Assembly: GCF_029382225.1 (NCBI RefSeq)
Contig: NZ_JARLTC010000005.1
Coordinates: 365,406-429,405 of the forward strand
DNA from: Spongiactinospora sp. TRM90649
GTDB taxonomy: Bacteria > Actinomycetota > Actinomycetes > Streptosporangiales > Streptosporangiaceae
Length of the DNA stretch: 64,000 nucleotides
Direction: 5' to 3'
The notes under the pieces are model-generated. The model saw only the letters and a program-made list of their open reading frames with translations. It made no database searches and was not told the origin of the DNA. A program made the position numbers and the translations under genes. The first letter of the stretch is position 1. Each line of letters begins with the position of its first letter. Of the stretch, positions 7,792 through 16,934 are shown in pieces.

Positions 7792-9381
7792 CTAGTCGCG
7801 TTCCAGGATGGCCTCCTCGAAGTCCAGCTCCTGCATGACGCGGCGCAGCACCTCGTCGTCGATGCGGCGCTCGTCGCGCAACCGCACGAAGACCTGGCGC
7901 TCGGCGTCGAGCATGGCACGGCGCAACCGGCGATAGGTCGTGCCGGGCGTCTCGTCGCCCTCCTGGCCCGTGCCGCCGCCCAGCCGCTCCCAGGCGTTGA
8001 GCGAACGGCGTTCCTCCTTCACGCGGAGCTGGGCGGCGACGTCCGGATGGATCTCACGCTCGCTGTCCGCGGTCAGCTCCTCCAGCCTGGCCAGCGCGGC
8101 CGAGGCGGCGGCCTGCTGAGCCGCGGCCTCCGCCAGGTTGTCGGCGTAGACCTCGCGTTCACCGCTGATCCGCAGCCGCCTGATCAGGGCCGGGAACGAC
8201 AGCCCCTGCACCAGGAGGGTCCCGATCACGACGGCGAACGTCAGGAACAACAGCAGCTCCCGGTTGGCCACGCTCTCGGGAATGCTGAACGCGGCGGCCA
8301 GGGAGACCACGCCGCGCATCCCCGCCCACGACACGGTGACGACCCGCGTCCACGACATCGGGCCCTCGCGTTCCCGGATCTTCGCCGACAGCTTGGGCGG
8401 CAGCGCGGCGGCGGGCACGATCCACACGAACCTGGCCAGCACGGTGACTACGAAGATCACCACGGCGTAGGCGGCGAGGGTCCAGGCGTCATGGTCCTGG
8501 AGCGCCCCGCTGATGATGCTGTGCAGTTGCAGGCCGATCAGCGCGAAGACGATGGTCTCCAGGAAGAAGCCGATCACCCGCCACAACGCGTCGGACAGCA
8601 GGCGCGTGCCGAAGCCGGTGCGGTGCATCCGATGCCCGATGTAGAGCCCGACGATCACGACGGCGATCACGCCCGACGCGTGCACCGACTCGGCCGCCAG
8701 ATACGACGCGAACGGGATGAGCAGCATCACCGTGTTCTCGACCAGCGGATCCTTGATCCGCTCCAGCACCCAGCCGAGCACCCAAGCCACGGCCAGGCCG
8801 ATCAGGACGCCGCCCACCGCCGCGATCAGGAACTCCAGCACCCCGCCGAGCAGGCTGATCCCCTCGCCCATCGCGGCGGCGATCGCCACCCGGTAGACCG
8901 TCAGCGCGGTGGCGTCGTTGAACAGGCTCTCCCCCACCAGAATGGTGATCGTCCGCCGGGGCAGCCCCAGCCTGCGGGCCACCGCCACGGCGGCCACCGC
9001 GTCGGGAGGCGCGATGATCGCGCCGAGCGCGAACGCCGCGGCCAGTTCGAGCTGCGGAATCAGCAGATGCATGACGACGCCGACCACCAGCGTGGTGAAC
9101 AGCACCAGCCCGACCGACAGCAGCCCCACGGCGCGCTTGAAGTCACGCAGCCGCAGGAACGAACTGTCCAGCGCCGCCGAGTAGAGCAACGGCGGCAGGA
9201 ACACCAGCAGCACGATCTCCGGATCGAGCTGGTAAACCGGCACCCCCGGGATGAACGACACCAGCAACCCGGCCGCCACCAGCAACAACGGCGCGGGCCA
9301 GCCCCTGCGCCTGGCCACGGCGGCCAACGCCAGTGCCCCGGCGGCCAGCGCGAGCAGTTGTAACCCCGTAGCGGCGTCCAC
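7792..9381 (-). CDS. Na+/H+ antiporter, CPA1 family
   Basis: A 529-aa inner-membrane cation/proton antiporter with about 12 hydrophobic segments. It has the CPA1 motifs VFLPPLLYSAAL in the N-terminal half, GAIIAPPDAVAAVAVARRLGLP with the transport-site Asp, and VGESLFNDATAL. MRGVVSLAAAFSIP lies near residue 370. A hydrophilic regulatory tail of about 130 residues follows the last helix. I start it at the GTG at 9381, preceded by GGAGG at 6 nt; a longer frame upstream is polar and atypical. The role is pH and Na+ homeostasis. It is transcribed alone. Confidence 0.92.
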   Translation of the reverse strand: MDAATGLQLLALAAGALALAAVARRRGWPAPLLLVAAGLLVSFIPGVPVYQLDPEIVLLVFLPPLLYSAALDSSFLRLRDFKRAVGLLSVGLVLFTTLVVGVVMHLLIPQLELAAAFALGAIIAPPDAVAAVAVARRLGLPRRTITILVGESLFNDATALTVYRVAIAAAMGEGISLLGGVLEFLIAAVGGVLIGLAVAWVLGWVLERIKDPLVENTVMLLIPFASYLAAESVHASGVIAVVIVGLYIGHRMHRTGFGTRLLSDALWRVIGFFLETIVFALIGLQLHSIISGALQDHDAWTLAAYAVVIFVVTVLARFVWIVPAAALPPKLSAKIREREGPMSWTRVVTVSWAGMRGVVSLAAAFSIPESVANRELLLFLTFAVVIGTLLVQGLSFPALIRRLRISGEREVYADNLAEAAAQQAAASAALARLEELTADSEREIHPDVAAQLRVKEERRSLNAWERLGGGTGQEGDETPGTTYRRLRRAMLDAERQVFVRLRDERRIDDEVLRRVMQELDFEEAILERD

Positions 9382-9578
9382 CCGACCTCCTGCTTCGTCG
9401 TCGTAGATCAGATTAAGGCCCGGCCGTCCCTCACCTCGCGAGCCCGGACGTTCGGCGGGTTCCACGTTTCACCGGGCCACTCGGCCTCGGCAACGCCATT
9501 ATGAGCGCGATACCGGCCTCCCACAGGAGATGATGCCGGAGAGCGACCATTCGCCACGCTCCGCAACGAGAGTTCCGC

Positions 9579-9839
9579 ATGCCGTGCCATGCCGAACGCC
9601 TCCGGCGACCTCTCATCGAATCCGGCACTCTCCCGGTATACGCCCTCGAACGATTGCTGGCGGAGTTCGATGCGCTCGCCGTCCGGCTTCCGCGTGAGGT
9701 GGCCGAAGAGAAGACCACCATCTGGGGCTGGTCCAGCGAACGACCTCTCATGGACCGGAACGCGCTACGCGTCTACATCGATGACGGCGAAAGGCGCTGC
9801 CCGCCCGAGCGCGCGAGCTGTCCGCCGTACGCGACCTGA
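9579..9839 (+). CDS. hypothetical small protein (uncertain)
   Basis: An 86-codon frame. The middle has protein-like composition (ALERLLAEFDALAV, then EEKTTIWGW and ALRVYIDDGERR), with mixed charged and hydrophobic residues rather than the Arg/Pro/Ser-rich look of shadow frames. No homologue is recognised and no convincing ribosome binding site is seen. It could be a genuine small gene, the remnant of a larger one, or chance. Confidence 0.3.
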   Translation: MPCHAERLRRPLIESGTLPVYALERLLAEFDALAVRLPREVAEEKTTIWGWSSERPLMDRNALRVYIDDGERRCPPERASCPPYAT

Positions 9840-10684
9840 GCGGGATGGTCGCCGCCTGAGCCTCGGGCGCCCCGGCCCGCATAGGCAATCTCCCGGAAGA
9901 CGGGCCACACCACCGCGAACTAGCCTCATGTCCCGCACCGCCCCCGCCGCCGTACGGCGGGGGACGGCAAGCCGCACGGCCGAGTCCAACCCCCAGAGAC
10001 CGGCCGTGCGGCCCTCGCCTTCAAAGACCGGCCGCAGCGAGGCGGCACACGACACGTCCACCGCCCCCCGTGGGCTCCCGCTCCGGCGGCCAGGGGAGGA
10101 CGGCGACGGACATTCCCCCCTACGGGGACCGCTATCCCTGATCGGCGTTCCACACGACGCTCGGATAGTCCGCTCAGTTGCGATCCCTCAAGGGATGATC
10201 AGTGACCGAGGATGACGTCGCAGGTCATGGTCCGAATGGGGGCCGTGGACAGCCGCGTTCTGCGGCGGTTCGGCGGTTGTGAAGATGCGCAGGTCAGGAT
10301 GGGTGCGATCAGAGGACAGATCCGTATTCCGAGAGGCTGCCCCGGAAGCTCGGTCTGGATGTGATGCCGGGCCCTGGTGCCGGTAGATCAGAACACTGTC
10401 GTGAGAAGCGTCGATGTGCCGCCTGATCACGAACGATGATGTGCGGTGCCGCGCGGTCGACAGCGCGGCCTGAAAGACGCTGCCTTGCACCCCAGCGCTG
10501 GTACCGGCCGCGGGTTCCCACGGTGGCCAGGTGGATGGCCGCGAGTGCGCTGATCTCCGGAGCGGGTCGAAGATCCGCGCATGACAAGCCGACCGCGATG
10601 GGCTCGGCCGGGCGCACGGGGAAACGCGGCCTGGACCGTGCGGGAGGCCGGTCGGCGGCACGGCCGAGGTGGGGTGGGGTGGGG
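9840..10684. other. gene-poor stretch with strong hairpins
   Basis: About 845 bp have no convincing gene in either direction. Frames here are Arg/Pro/Ser-rich or carry no recognisable motif. Two strong symmetric elements stand out: a 14-bp perfect palindrome CCGCCGTACGGCGG at 9947-9960, and 12-bp perfect arms at 9971-9982 and 10001-10012 with an 18-nt loop. The latter could be a terminator or part of a structured RNA. The part around 10300-10480 is less GC-rich and may be the remains of a decayed gene. Confidence 0.5.
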
Positions 10685-12199
10685 TTACCAGTCGCGGTGG
10701 TTGTCGCGGGGGTCGTGGCCCTGTTCGGGGCGGAGGCGTTCGCCGGTGGCGTAGAGGGACTCGTTGATGTAGGGGCGCACCTGAGAGTCGGTCTGGTAGT
10801 AGTCGTCGGACTCCGGGGCCGGGGCTCCGGGGGGCGGGGGGCCGCCGAGGCCTAGCGGGTCGGCGGGGTCGACGCCTCGGTAACCCTGGTTGTCGTCTTC
10901 GGGGTAGTGCCTGCCGTGTTCGCCGCCGCGGTAACCGGCGTCGTCGTCGGGGTAGGCGGGGGTGCCGTACGGGTCGGGGTGCGGGACCTGCCTGCCCTGC
11001 TGCTGGTGTGTGGGGGCGGGGTACGCCTCCGGCGGGTACGTGTCGCCCGGGTAGGGGTCGGGGTGGGCGGCGTAGCGGTCACTGTAGTCGCCAGGGTCTC
11101 CCGGGGCCGGAACCGGGGCCTGGCGGCCCGACGGCTGTCCCTGGCCCTGGTACGACGGCGGCGCCTGGTCGTCCACTTCGGAGGCGGAGAAGCCGTACGG
11201 GTCGGTGGCCGGGCCGCCGCCCTTGGCCGAGCGTCGCGAGGTGCGGCCGGTCTGGGGCATCGAGGAGTAGTCGTGCTCGCCGGGGGCGGGGTATTCCGGG
11301 GCGGTGTGGTAGCCGGAGTCGGCCGATCCGCCGTAATTGGGGTCGGGGGCCTGCTGGTAACCCGTGTCAGGGGCGGTCTGGTAGCCCGTGTCGGGCGCGG
11401 AGTGGTAGCCGGAGTCGGACTGCTGATAGCCCTGCGCCCCGCCCTGCTGATAGCCGCCGTCGGGGGCCTGCTGGTAGCCCGTGTCGGGGGCCTGCCGGTA
11501 GCCGGAGTCGTGGCCGCCCGCGTAGCCGGGGTCGGGCGCGGAGTGGTAGCCCGTCTCGGATGGCCCGCCGTAACCGGCGTCGTGGCCGTAGCCGGGGTCG
11601 GCACCGGTCGGCTGCTGCTGCACGTAGGGCAGGGAGTCGCCGACGATCAGGTTCTCGCGGGGAACGGACTCTCCAGGCGGGCCGTAACCGGCGACCAGCT
11701 TGTCGGGGGCCGGGGTGCCGCGCGCGACGAGCACGTCGTTCTGCGGCCGGGTGGGCGCGGGACGCTCCTCCGGCGGAGGCGCGGCCTGCGTCTCCTGCTC
11801 GGGGTAGTGGCCGCCCTGGTAGTCGTCGCCGCCGTGATAATCGGGCTGGTACTCGGGGGCGTACTCGTCTCCGCCCGGCCTGGCGTAGTGGCCGGTCTCG
11901 GGGTAGTCGCCGTGCTCCTCGGCGTACTGCTCGCCTTCCTGGTACTGCGCCGCGTGCTGCCCGGATTCGACGATCTGGTCGCCGCCCGCCTCCTCGTAGC
12001 CGTCGTCGAGGGTGTCGATCAGACGGCCGACGTCTTCGAGCGGCATGCGGAAACTGGCGGTGCACATCTCGCCCCGCCACAGACTCAGCACGAGGGTTCC
12101 CTCATGCCACGTGACCCGGAGAACCCGCTCCTGACCACGGGAATCAAAGAAGACCTCGCCGAACGACGGCAATGGGACAACTTCCGACATGGAGGACAT
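10685..12199 (-). CDS. tyrosine-rich tandem-repeat protein of unknown function
   Basis: A 504-aa protein in two parts. Residues 1-70 form a folded-looking domain (VVPLPSFGEVFFDSRGQE, then VLRVTWHEGTLVLSLWRGE and PLEDVGRLIDTL). The rest is low-complexity, rich in Gly, Tyr, Pro, Gln and Asp. Repeats of the type DxGYxxAPDxGYQQ run through about residues 200-305 (for example DSGYHSAPDTGYQTAPDTGY). The C-terminus regains a less repetitive character (VRPYINESLYATGERL). There is no signal peptide or membrane segment. The tyrosine-spaced disordered region resembles sequences that drive self-association in other proteins, which is my inference. It lies divergently next to the DinG-type helicase gene. 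Confidence 0.85.
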   Translation of the reverse strand: MSSMSEVVPLPSFGEVFFDSRGQERVLRVTWHEGTLVLSLWRGEMCTASFRMPLEDVGRLIDTLDDGYEEAGGDQIVESGQHAAQYQEGEQYAEEHGDYPETGHYARPGGDEYAPEYQPDYHGGDDYQGGHYPEQETQAAPPPEERPAPTRPQNDVLVARGTPAPDKLVAGYGPPGESVPRENLIVGDSLPYVQQQPTGADPGYGHDAGYGGPSETGYHSAPDPGYAGGHDSGYRQAPDTGYQQAPDGGYQQGGAQGYQQSDSGYHSAPDTGYQTAPDTGYQQAPDPNYGGSADSGYHTAPEYPAPGEHDYSSMPQTGRTSRRSAKGGGPATDPYGFSASEVDDQAPPSYQGQGQPSGRQAPVPAPGDPGDYSDRYAAHPDPYPGDTYPPEAYPAPTHQQQGRQVPHPDPYGTPAYPDDDAGYRGGEHGRHYPEDDNQGYRGVDPADPLGLGGPPPPGAPAPESDDYYQTDSQVRPYINESLYATGERLRPEQGHDPRDNHRDW

Positions 12200-12292
12200 A
12201 GTGCTTTAACCAGCCTTTATTCGTCCACTCGACCCCGGAAAACCCTACCGAACCGGCGCTCTCGCCTTCCCCTCTGACCCCACCAGGATACC

Positions 12293-12307
12293 GAACGAAG
12301 ATCGTTC
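12293..12307. promoter_or_regulatory. inverted repeat between the Tyr-rich gene and the helicase gene
   Basis: GAACGA-AGA-TCGTTC, with perfect 6-bp arms, lies about 95 bp upstream of the leftward Tyr-rich gene and about 190 bp upstream of the helicase. The GAAC to GTTC distance is 7 bp, not the 4 bp of an actinobacterial LexA box, so I do not call it an SOS box. Confidence 0.4.
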
Positions 12308-12496
12308 ATACTCTCCCCCTCCCCGGTGGCGCCGTCGCGCGGGACCTCACGCCAGTGTGCCACGCCCTCCGCCGTCCACGTCCGGTGAACGCGGCAAAGG
12401 CGCTCGCATCAGGACGACGGCGGGCCGTTCGGGGCGTCGTCCACAGGTGCCCCGTCGTCCACAGGCAGGCACGAGCGGCCCGGCGAACGGGTAGCG

Positions 12497-14638
12497 TTGA
12501 TTGTCGTGCCCGACCAGAACTCAGGTGACGCCCGGCCCGACGACGGCTCTGCCCTCATGACCGGCGACAAGCCAGGCGAAAAGCCCAGTGACAAGCCCGG
12601 CGGGAAGGGTTCCAAGATCACCCTTCCACCCGTGGAGCGGTTGCTCGGCGTCGCCGTGAGCGCGCTCGGCGGCAGTGAGCGGCCCGGCCAGGTGCGCATG
12701 ACGCAGGCCGTGCAGCGGGCCATCGACGCGGGCGATCACGTGGCCGTGCAGGCGGGCACCGGCACCGGGAAGTCGCTGGCCTACCTCGTCCCGGCGATTC
12801 GGCACGCGATGATCACGGGGTCGGCCGTCGTCGTCTCCACCGCCACGATCGCCCTGCAGCGCCAGCTCGTCGATCGCGACCTGCCCCGGCTGGCCGAGGC
12901 GCTCGCGCCCGAGCTGCCGCACGAGCCCGACTTCGCGATCCTCAAGGGCCGCCGGAACTACCTGTGCCGCTACAAGGCCACCGCCGGCTGGCCAGAAGAC
13001 GAGCAGGATCAGCTCTTCGACCCCCGCGAGGTCAGCGCCACCGGGCGGATGGTCCAGCGCATCCAGGAGTGGGCCGAGTCCACCGAGACCGGCGACCGCG
13101 ACGAGCTGGTCCCCGGCGTCAACGAGCAGGCGTGGCGGCAGTTCTCGGTCAGCGCGAGGGAGTGCCTGGGCGCGCAGCGCTGCCCCAGCGGGGCCGAGTG
13201 CTTCGCGGAGCTGGCGCGCGAGCGCTCCGGCAAGGTCGACGTGGTGGTCACCAACCACGCCCTGCTGGCCATCGACGCCATGGAGGACTTCGACGTGCTG
13301 CCCGAGCACGACGTCGTCGTGGTGGACGAGGCCCACGAGCTGGTCGACCGGGTCACCTCCGTGGTGACCGACGAGCTGTCCGGCCCCGGCGTCGGGCTCG
13401 CCGTGCGCCGGGTCGCCAAGCTCATCGAGCAGGCCACCGCCGACCGGTTGCAGGAGTCAGGCGAGTCGCTGGAGTCGCTGCTCGCCGCCGCCCCCGCCGG
13501 GCGGGTCGACGACCTGCCGCAGGTGCTCGGGATGACGCTCGCGATGGTCCGCGACGCGGCGGCGGCGTGCCTCACCGCGCTCGGCCCGCGCGGCTCCGCC
13601 GACCGTGGCGGCGGCCAGGCCCGCGACGCGCGCGACCCCGAGGAGATGGGCCTGCGCAAGGCCGCGTTCAACGCGCTCGACGAGGTGCACGACAGCGCGC
13701 AGCGGATGCTCGACGCGTTCGGCCACGAGCGGGAGATCGACCGGGCCGAGGTGGTGTGGCTGCTGGAGGGCACCGACCGTCGTCCGCCCACGCTTCGGGT
13801 CGCCCCTCTGTCGGTCTCCGGGATGCTCCGCGACAACCTGTTCGGCGACCGCACGGTGGTGCTCACGTCGGCGACTCTGGCCCTGGGCGGGTCGTTCGAC
13901 GGCCTGGCCCGCCAGTGGGGGCTGGAAGAGCCGCAGGCGGCGGCCGAGGGCGAGAAGGCCGCCGCCCCCGCCGGCTGGAGCGGCCTCGACGTCGGCTCGC
14001 CGTTCGACCACGCCCGCAGCGGCATCCTCTACGTCGCCAAGCATCTCCCCCAGCCGGGCCGTGACGGCCTGCCGCAGGCGTACGTAGACGAGATCGCCGA
14101 GCTGATCGAGTCGGCGGGCGGGCGCACCCTCGGCCTGTTCTCCTCGATGCGCGCCGCCAAGGCGGCCACCGAAGCGCTGCGCGACCGGCTCGGCGTGCCG
14201 CTGCTGTGCCAGGGCGACGACTCCACGATGCTGCTGGTCAAGCAATTCGCCGAGGACGAGCCGACCTGCCTGTTCGGCACGCTGTCGCTGTGGCAGGGGG
14301 TAGACGTCCCCGGTCCTTCGCTGCGCCTGGTCATCATCGACCGGATCCCGTTCCCCCGGCCCGACGACCCGCTCACCTCGGCCAGGCAGCGGCACGTGGC
14401 GGCCAAGGGCGGCAACGGCTTCATGGCGGTGGCCGCCACCCACGCGGCGCTGCTGCTCGCGCAGGGCGCGGGACGGCTGCTGCGCTCGCAGAACGACAGG
14501 GGCGTGGTGGCCGTCCTCGACCCGCGTCTGGTGAACGCCCGCTACGGCGGCTTCCTGAGGGCCTCCCTGCCGCCCTTCTGGAACACCAGCGACCCCGACC
14601 TCGTCCGCGGCGCCCTGAAGCGCCTCGCGAACGGCTGA
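12497..14638 (+). CDS. dinG: ATP-dependent DNA helicase, DinG/XPD-like
   Basis: An SF2 helicase of about 713 aa with Fe-S-type features. Walker A is QAGTGTGKSLAYLVPA near residue 88, motif Ia is VVVSTATIALQRQL, and motif II is VVVDEAHELVD near 275. Cysteines in NYLCRYKA, ARECLGAQRC and AECFAELA lie between them, where the XPD/DinG 4Fe-4S cluster sits. LWQGVDVPG and QGAGRLLRS (motif VI, near 655) are in helicase domain 2. The role is likely unwinding of damaged or R-loop DNA. The start is ambiguous: TTG 12497, GTG 12506 or ATG 12557 are in frame, and the first 35 residues are a Gly/Lys-rich tail either way. The gene is transcribed alone. Confidence 0.9.
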   Translation: MIVVPDQNSGDARPDDGSALMTGDKPGEKPSDKPGGKGSKITLPPVERLLGVAVSALGGSERPGQVRMTQAVQRAIDAGDHVAVQAGTGTGKSLAYLVPAIRHAMITGSAVVVSTATIALQRQLVDRDLPRLAEALAPELPHEPDFAILKGRRNYLCRYKATAGWPEDEQDQLFDPREVSATGRMVQRIQEWAESTETGDRDELVPGVNEQAWRQFSVSARECLGAQRCPSGAECFAELARERSGKVDVVVTNHALLAIDAMEDFDVLPEHDVVVVDEAHELVDRVTSVVTDELSGPGVGLAVRRVAKLIEQATADRLQESGESLESLLAAAPAGRVDDLPQVLGMTLAMVRDAAAACLTALGPRGSADRGGGQARDARDPEEMGLRKAAFNALDEVHDSAQRMLDAFGHEREIDRAEVVWLLEGTDRRPPTLRVAPLSVSGMLRDNLFGDRTVVLTSATLALGGSFDGLARQWGLEEPQAAAEGEKAAAPAGWSGLDVGSPFDHARSGILYVAKHLPQPGRDGLPQAYVDEIAELIESAGGRTLGLFSSMRAAKAATEALRDRLGVPLLCQGDDSTMLLVKQFAEDEPTCLFGTLSLWQGVDVPGPSLRLVIIDRIPFPRPDDPLTSARQRHVAAKGGNGFMAVAATHAALLLAQGAGRLLRSQNDRGVVAVLDPRLVNARYGGFLRASLPPFWNTSDPDLVRGALKRLANG

Positions 14639-14647
14639 CCACGCGGG

Positions 14648-15409
14648 TCAGACGTAGGGCGACAGGTCGGGGCGTTTGGGGGCGAGTTCGGCGCCTGAGG
14701 AGGTGCCCTGGAGGCGGCGGCCGACCCAGGGCAGGAGGTGGTGGCGGAGCCACTGGGCGTCTTCGCGGCGTCTGACCTTGGGGTCGACGAGCTCGCGTGG
14801 CGGCCAGGTGTGACGCCAGGAGTCTTCTCCGGGGACGCCGAGGACGTCGAGGACGCGGGCCGCGACCAGGCGGTGGCCCTCGGCGTTCATGTGCAGGCGG
14901 TCCTCGTGCCAGGCGCGCCAGTCGCGCAGGCCCTGCATCGACCACTGGTCCACGAGGCGGCAGCCGTAGAGGTCGGCGATGGACCGCAGGTGCAGATAGA
15001 AGATCGCGAAGCGGCCCCGGACGTGCCGCATCAGCGGCGTGTCACGCGGGTCGACGCCGGTGAAGACCAGCACCTCGGCGCCGGTCGCACGCAGGTCGCG
15101 TACGGCGTGCGCGAAAGTCTTGGCCATCACGTCGGGATCACACCCCGGCCGCAGCAGGTCGTTGCCGCCCGCGCAGAACGAGATCAGGTCGGGCCGCATC
15201 GCGATGGCCTTCGGCACCTGGTCGCGCACCACCTCGCCGAGCAGCCTGCCGCGCACCGCCAGGTTCGCGTAGCGGAACTCGGGGTCGAGCCGGGCCAGCC
15301 GCACGGCCACGCGATCGGCCCAGCCGCGGTATCGCCCGTCGGGCCCCGGGTCGCTGAGCCCTTCGGTGAAGCTGTCGCCGAGGGCGACGAACGAGCGGTA
15401 GGTCGCCAT
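14648..15409 (-). CDS. SGNH/GDSL hydrolase
   Basis: A 253-aa SGNH-fold esterase or lipase-like protein without a signal peptide. Block I is FVALGDSFTEG (nucleophile Ser, residues 7-17), Block II Gly lies in NLAVRGRLLG, Block III is FCAGGNDLLRPG (Asn), and Block V is DRLHMNAEGH (Asp/His pair). It begins 2 bp after the aroQ stop and so is the last gene of the shikimate operon. The substrate is unknown. A basic C-terminal tail of about 40 residues (DPKVRRREDAQWLRHHLLPW) is extra to the core fold. Confidence 0.9.
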   Translation of the reverse strand: MATYRSFVALGDSFTEGLSDPGPDGRYRGWADRVAVRLARLDPEFRYANLAVRGRLLGEVVRDQVPKAIAMRPDLISFCAGGNDLLRPGCDPDVMAKTFAHAVRDLRATGAEVLVFTGVDPRDTPLMRHVRGRFAIFYLHLRSIADLYGCRLVDQWSMQGLRDWRAWHEDRLHMNAEGHRLVAARVLDVLGVPGEDSWRHTWPPRELVDPKVRRREDAQWLRHHLLPWVGRRLQGTSSGAELAPKRPDLSPYV

Positions 15410-15411
15410 GG

Positions 15412-15861
15412 TCAGCCCCGGGCGGCCGGGTCGGCCATCTCTGCCAGGGCGTGCAGGGCGAGCACGTAGGAGCGCAGGCCGAAGCCCGCGATCGTGCCGC
15501 TGGCCAGCGCCGACACCACCGAGACGTGCCGGAACTCCTCGCGCGCCGCCGGGTTGGAGATGTGCACCTCGATCAGCGGCGCGGTGCGCTGGGCCACCGC
15601 GTCGCGGACGGCGTAGGAGTAGTGGGTGAACGCGGCCGGGTTGAGCACGACCGGGACGCGCCCGTCGGCGGCCTCGTGCAGCCAGCCGATCAGCTCGCCC
15701 TCGGCGTCGGTCTGGCGCACCTCGACCGACAGGCCGAGCTCCTGCCCGGTCTTCTGGCAGAGGGCGACCAGGTCGTCGTAGGTCTCCGCGCCGTAGACGT
15801 CGGGCTCGCGGCGGCCGAGCCGCCCCAGGTTGGGACCGTTCAGGACGAGCACCGTGGTCAT
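15412..15861 (-). CDS. aroQ: 3-dehydroquinate dehydratase, type II
   Basis: A 149-aa type II dehydroquinase that converts 3-dehydroquinate to 3-dehydroshikimate, the third shikimate step. It is recognisable by [20 protein letters not shown], which includes the catalytic Arg and Tyr loop. [19 protein letters not shown] and [18 protein letters not shown] follow; the His of EVHISN is the proton donor. The usual NPGAYTHTS is here NPAAFTHYS, a common actinobacterial variant. The start overlaps the aroB stop by 4 bp, and an SGNH hydrolase follows with a 2-bp gap. Confidence 0.95.
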   Translation of the reverse strand: MTTVLVLNGPNLGRLGRREPDVYGAETYDDLVALCQKTGQELGLSVEVRQTDAEGELIGWLHEAADGRVPVVLNPAAFTHYSYAVRDAVAQRTAPLIEVHISNPAAREEFRHVSVVSALASGTIAGFGLRSYVLALHALAEMADPAARG

Positions 15862-16934
15862 CGCGCCACCTCCTGGTATGCGGCGGCCAGCAGGTCGGGC
15901 CCGGGATCCTCCAGCCTGCCGACCTCGGCCAGGCCGTCGAGGACCACGAAACGCTGCTTCTTGCCGCGATTCTTCTTGTCGAGCCGCATGTGCTCACGCA
16001 GCTCGGGCCAGGCCTCCTTGCGGTAGGCCGTGGGCAGCCCGACCGAAGTGAGCACGGTGCGGGTGCGTTCGACCAGGTCGTCGCCGATCCGGCCGGCGAG
16101 ACGGGACAGTTCGGCGGCGAAGACCATGCCGATCGCGACGGCCTCGCCGTGCCTGATCCGGTAGCCCTCGGCGCGCTCGATCGCGTGGGCCAGCGTGTGG
16201 CCGTAGTTGAGGATCTCGCGCAGCCCCGACTCGCGCAGGTCGGCGCCCACCACGTCGGCCTTGACCTGGATCTTCCGCTCGATCAGCTCGCGGGTGTGAC
16301 GGCCCTCGGGGTGCCTGGCGCCCGCCGGGTCGTCCTCGATCAGGGCCAGGATCGCCGGGTCGGCGATGAACCCGCCCTTGATCACCTCGGCCAGGCCCGC
16401 CACGTAGTCGTCGCGGGGCACCGAGACGAGGGTGGCCAGGTCGCACAGCACGCCCGCGGGCGGGTAGAAGGCCCCGACCAGGTTCTTGCCCTCGGGTGTG
16501 TTGATGCCGGTCTTGCCGCCCACGGCGGCGTCGACCATGGCCAGCAGCGTGGTGGGGATGAGCACCACCTTGACGCCGCGCAGCCAGGTGGCCGCGACGA
16601 ACCCGGCGAGGTCGGTGGTGGCCCCGCCGCCCACGCCCACGACGGCGTCGGAGCGGGTCATGCCGTGCCGGCCGAAGGCCGACCACAGTTCGGCCGCGAC
16701 CTGCGGGGTCTTGGCCTGCTCGCCGTCGGGGACGGGCAGCGCGACGACGTCGTATCCGGTGGCCTCCAGGGCGCCGGCCACCGGGTTGGCGATCTGCGGC
16801 AGCCCGGCCGGATGGACCACGGCGACGGTTCGCACGCCGTCGCCGAGCAGGCCCGCCGCCTCGCCGAGGACGCCCGCGCCCACCACGACGTCGTAGGGGG
16901 CGTCGCCCTTGACGGTGATCCGGGAGGCGCTCAC
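15858..16934 (-). CDS. aroB: 3-dehydroquinate synthase
   Basis: A 358-aa NAD+- and metal-dependent enzyme converting DAHP to 3-dehydroquinate, the second shikimate step. Visible features are DGEQAKT near residue 70, [21 protein letters not shown] (the NAD loop, near 100), [19 protein letters not shown], and [10 protein letters not shown] with the metal-binding Glu. [11 protein letters not shown] and [16 protein letters not shown] contribute the metal-binding His residues. Length is normal for the family. It overlaps both neighbours by 4 bp in the aroC-aroK-aroB-aroQ unit. Confidence 0.96.
   Translation of the reverse strand: MSASRITVKGDAPYDVVVGAGVLGEAAGLLGDGVRTVAVVHPAGLPQIANPVAGALEATGYDVVALPVPDGEQAKTPQVAAELWSAFGRHGMTRSDAVVGVGGGATTDLAGFVAATWLRGVKVVLIPTTLLAMVDAAVGGKTGINTPEGKNLVGAFYPPAGVLCDLATLVSVPRDDYVAGLAEVIKGGFIADPAILALIEDDPAGARHPEGRHTRELIERKIQVKADVVGADLRESGLREILNYGHTLAHAIERAEGYRIRHGEAVAIGMVFAAELSRLAGRIGDDLVERTRTVLTSVGLPTAYRKEAWPELREHMRLDKKNRGKKQRFVVLDGLAEVGRLEDPGPDLLAAAYQEVAR

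Noticed and set aside
9431..9751. Minus-strand frame opposite the doubtful small ORF
   Set aside because: Arg/Ser-rich, no ribosome site, and the plus frame has a more protein-like composition.
10188..10661. Possible transposase remnant on the minus strand
   Set aside because: No DDE motif, terminal inverted repeats or target duplication seen; the frame is Ser/Arg/Pro/His-rich and unlike known transposases.
12293..12307. LexA/SOS box upstream of the DinG-type helicase
   Set aside because: The GAAC and GTTC half-sites are 7 bp apart; the actinobacterial consensus needs 4.
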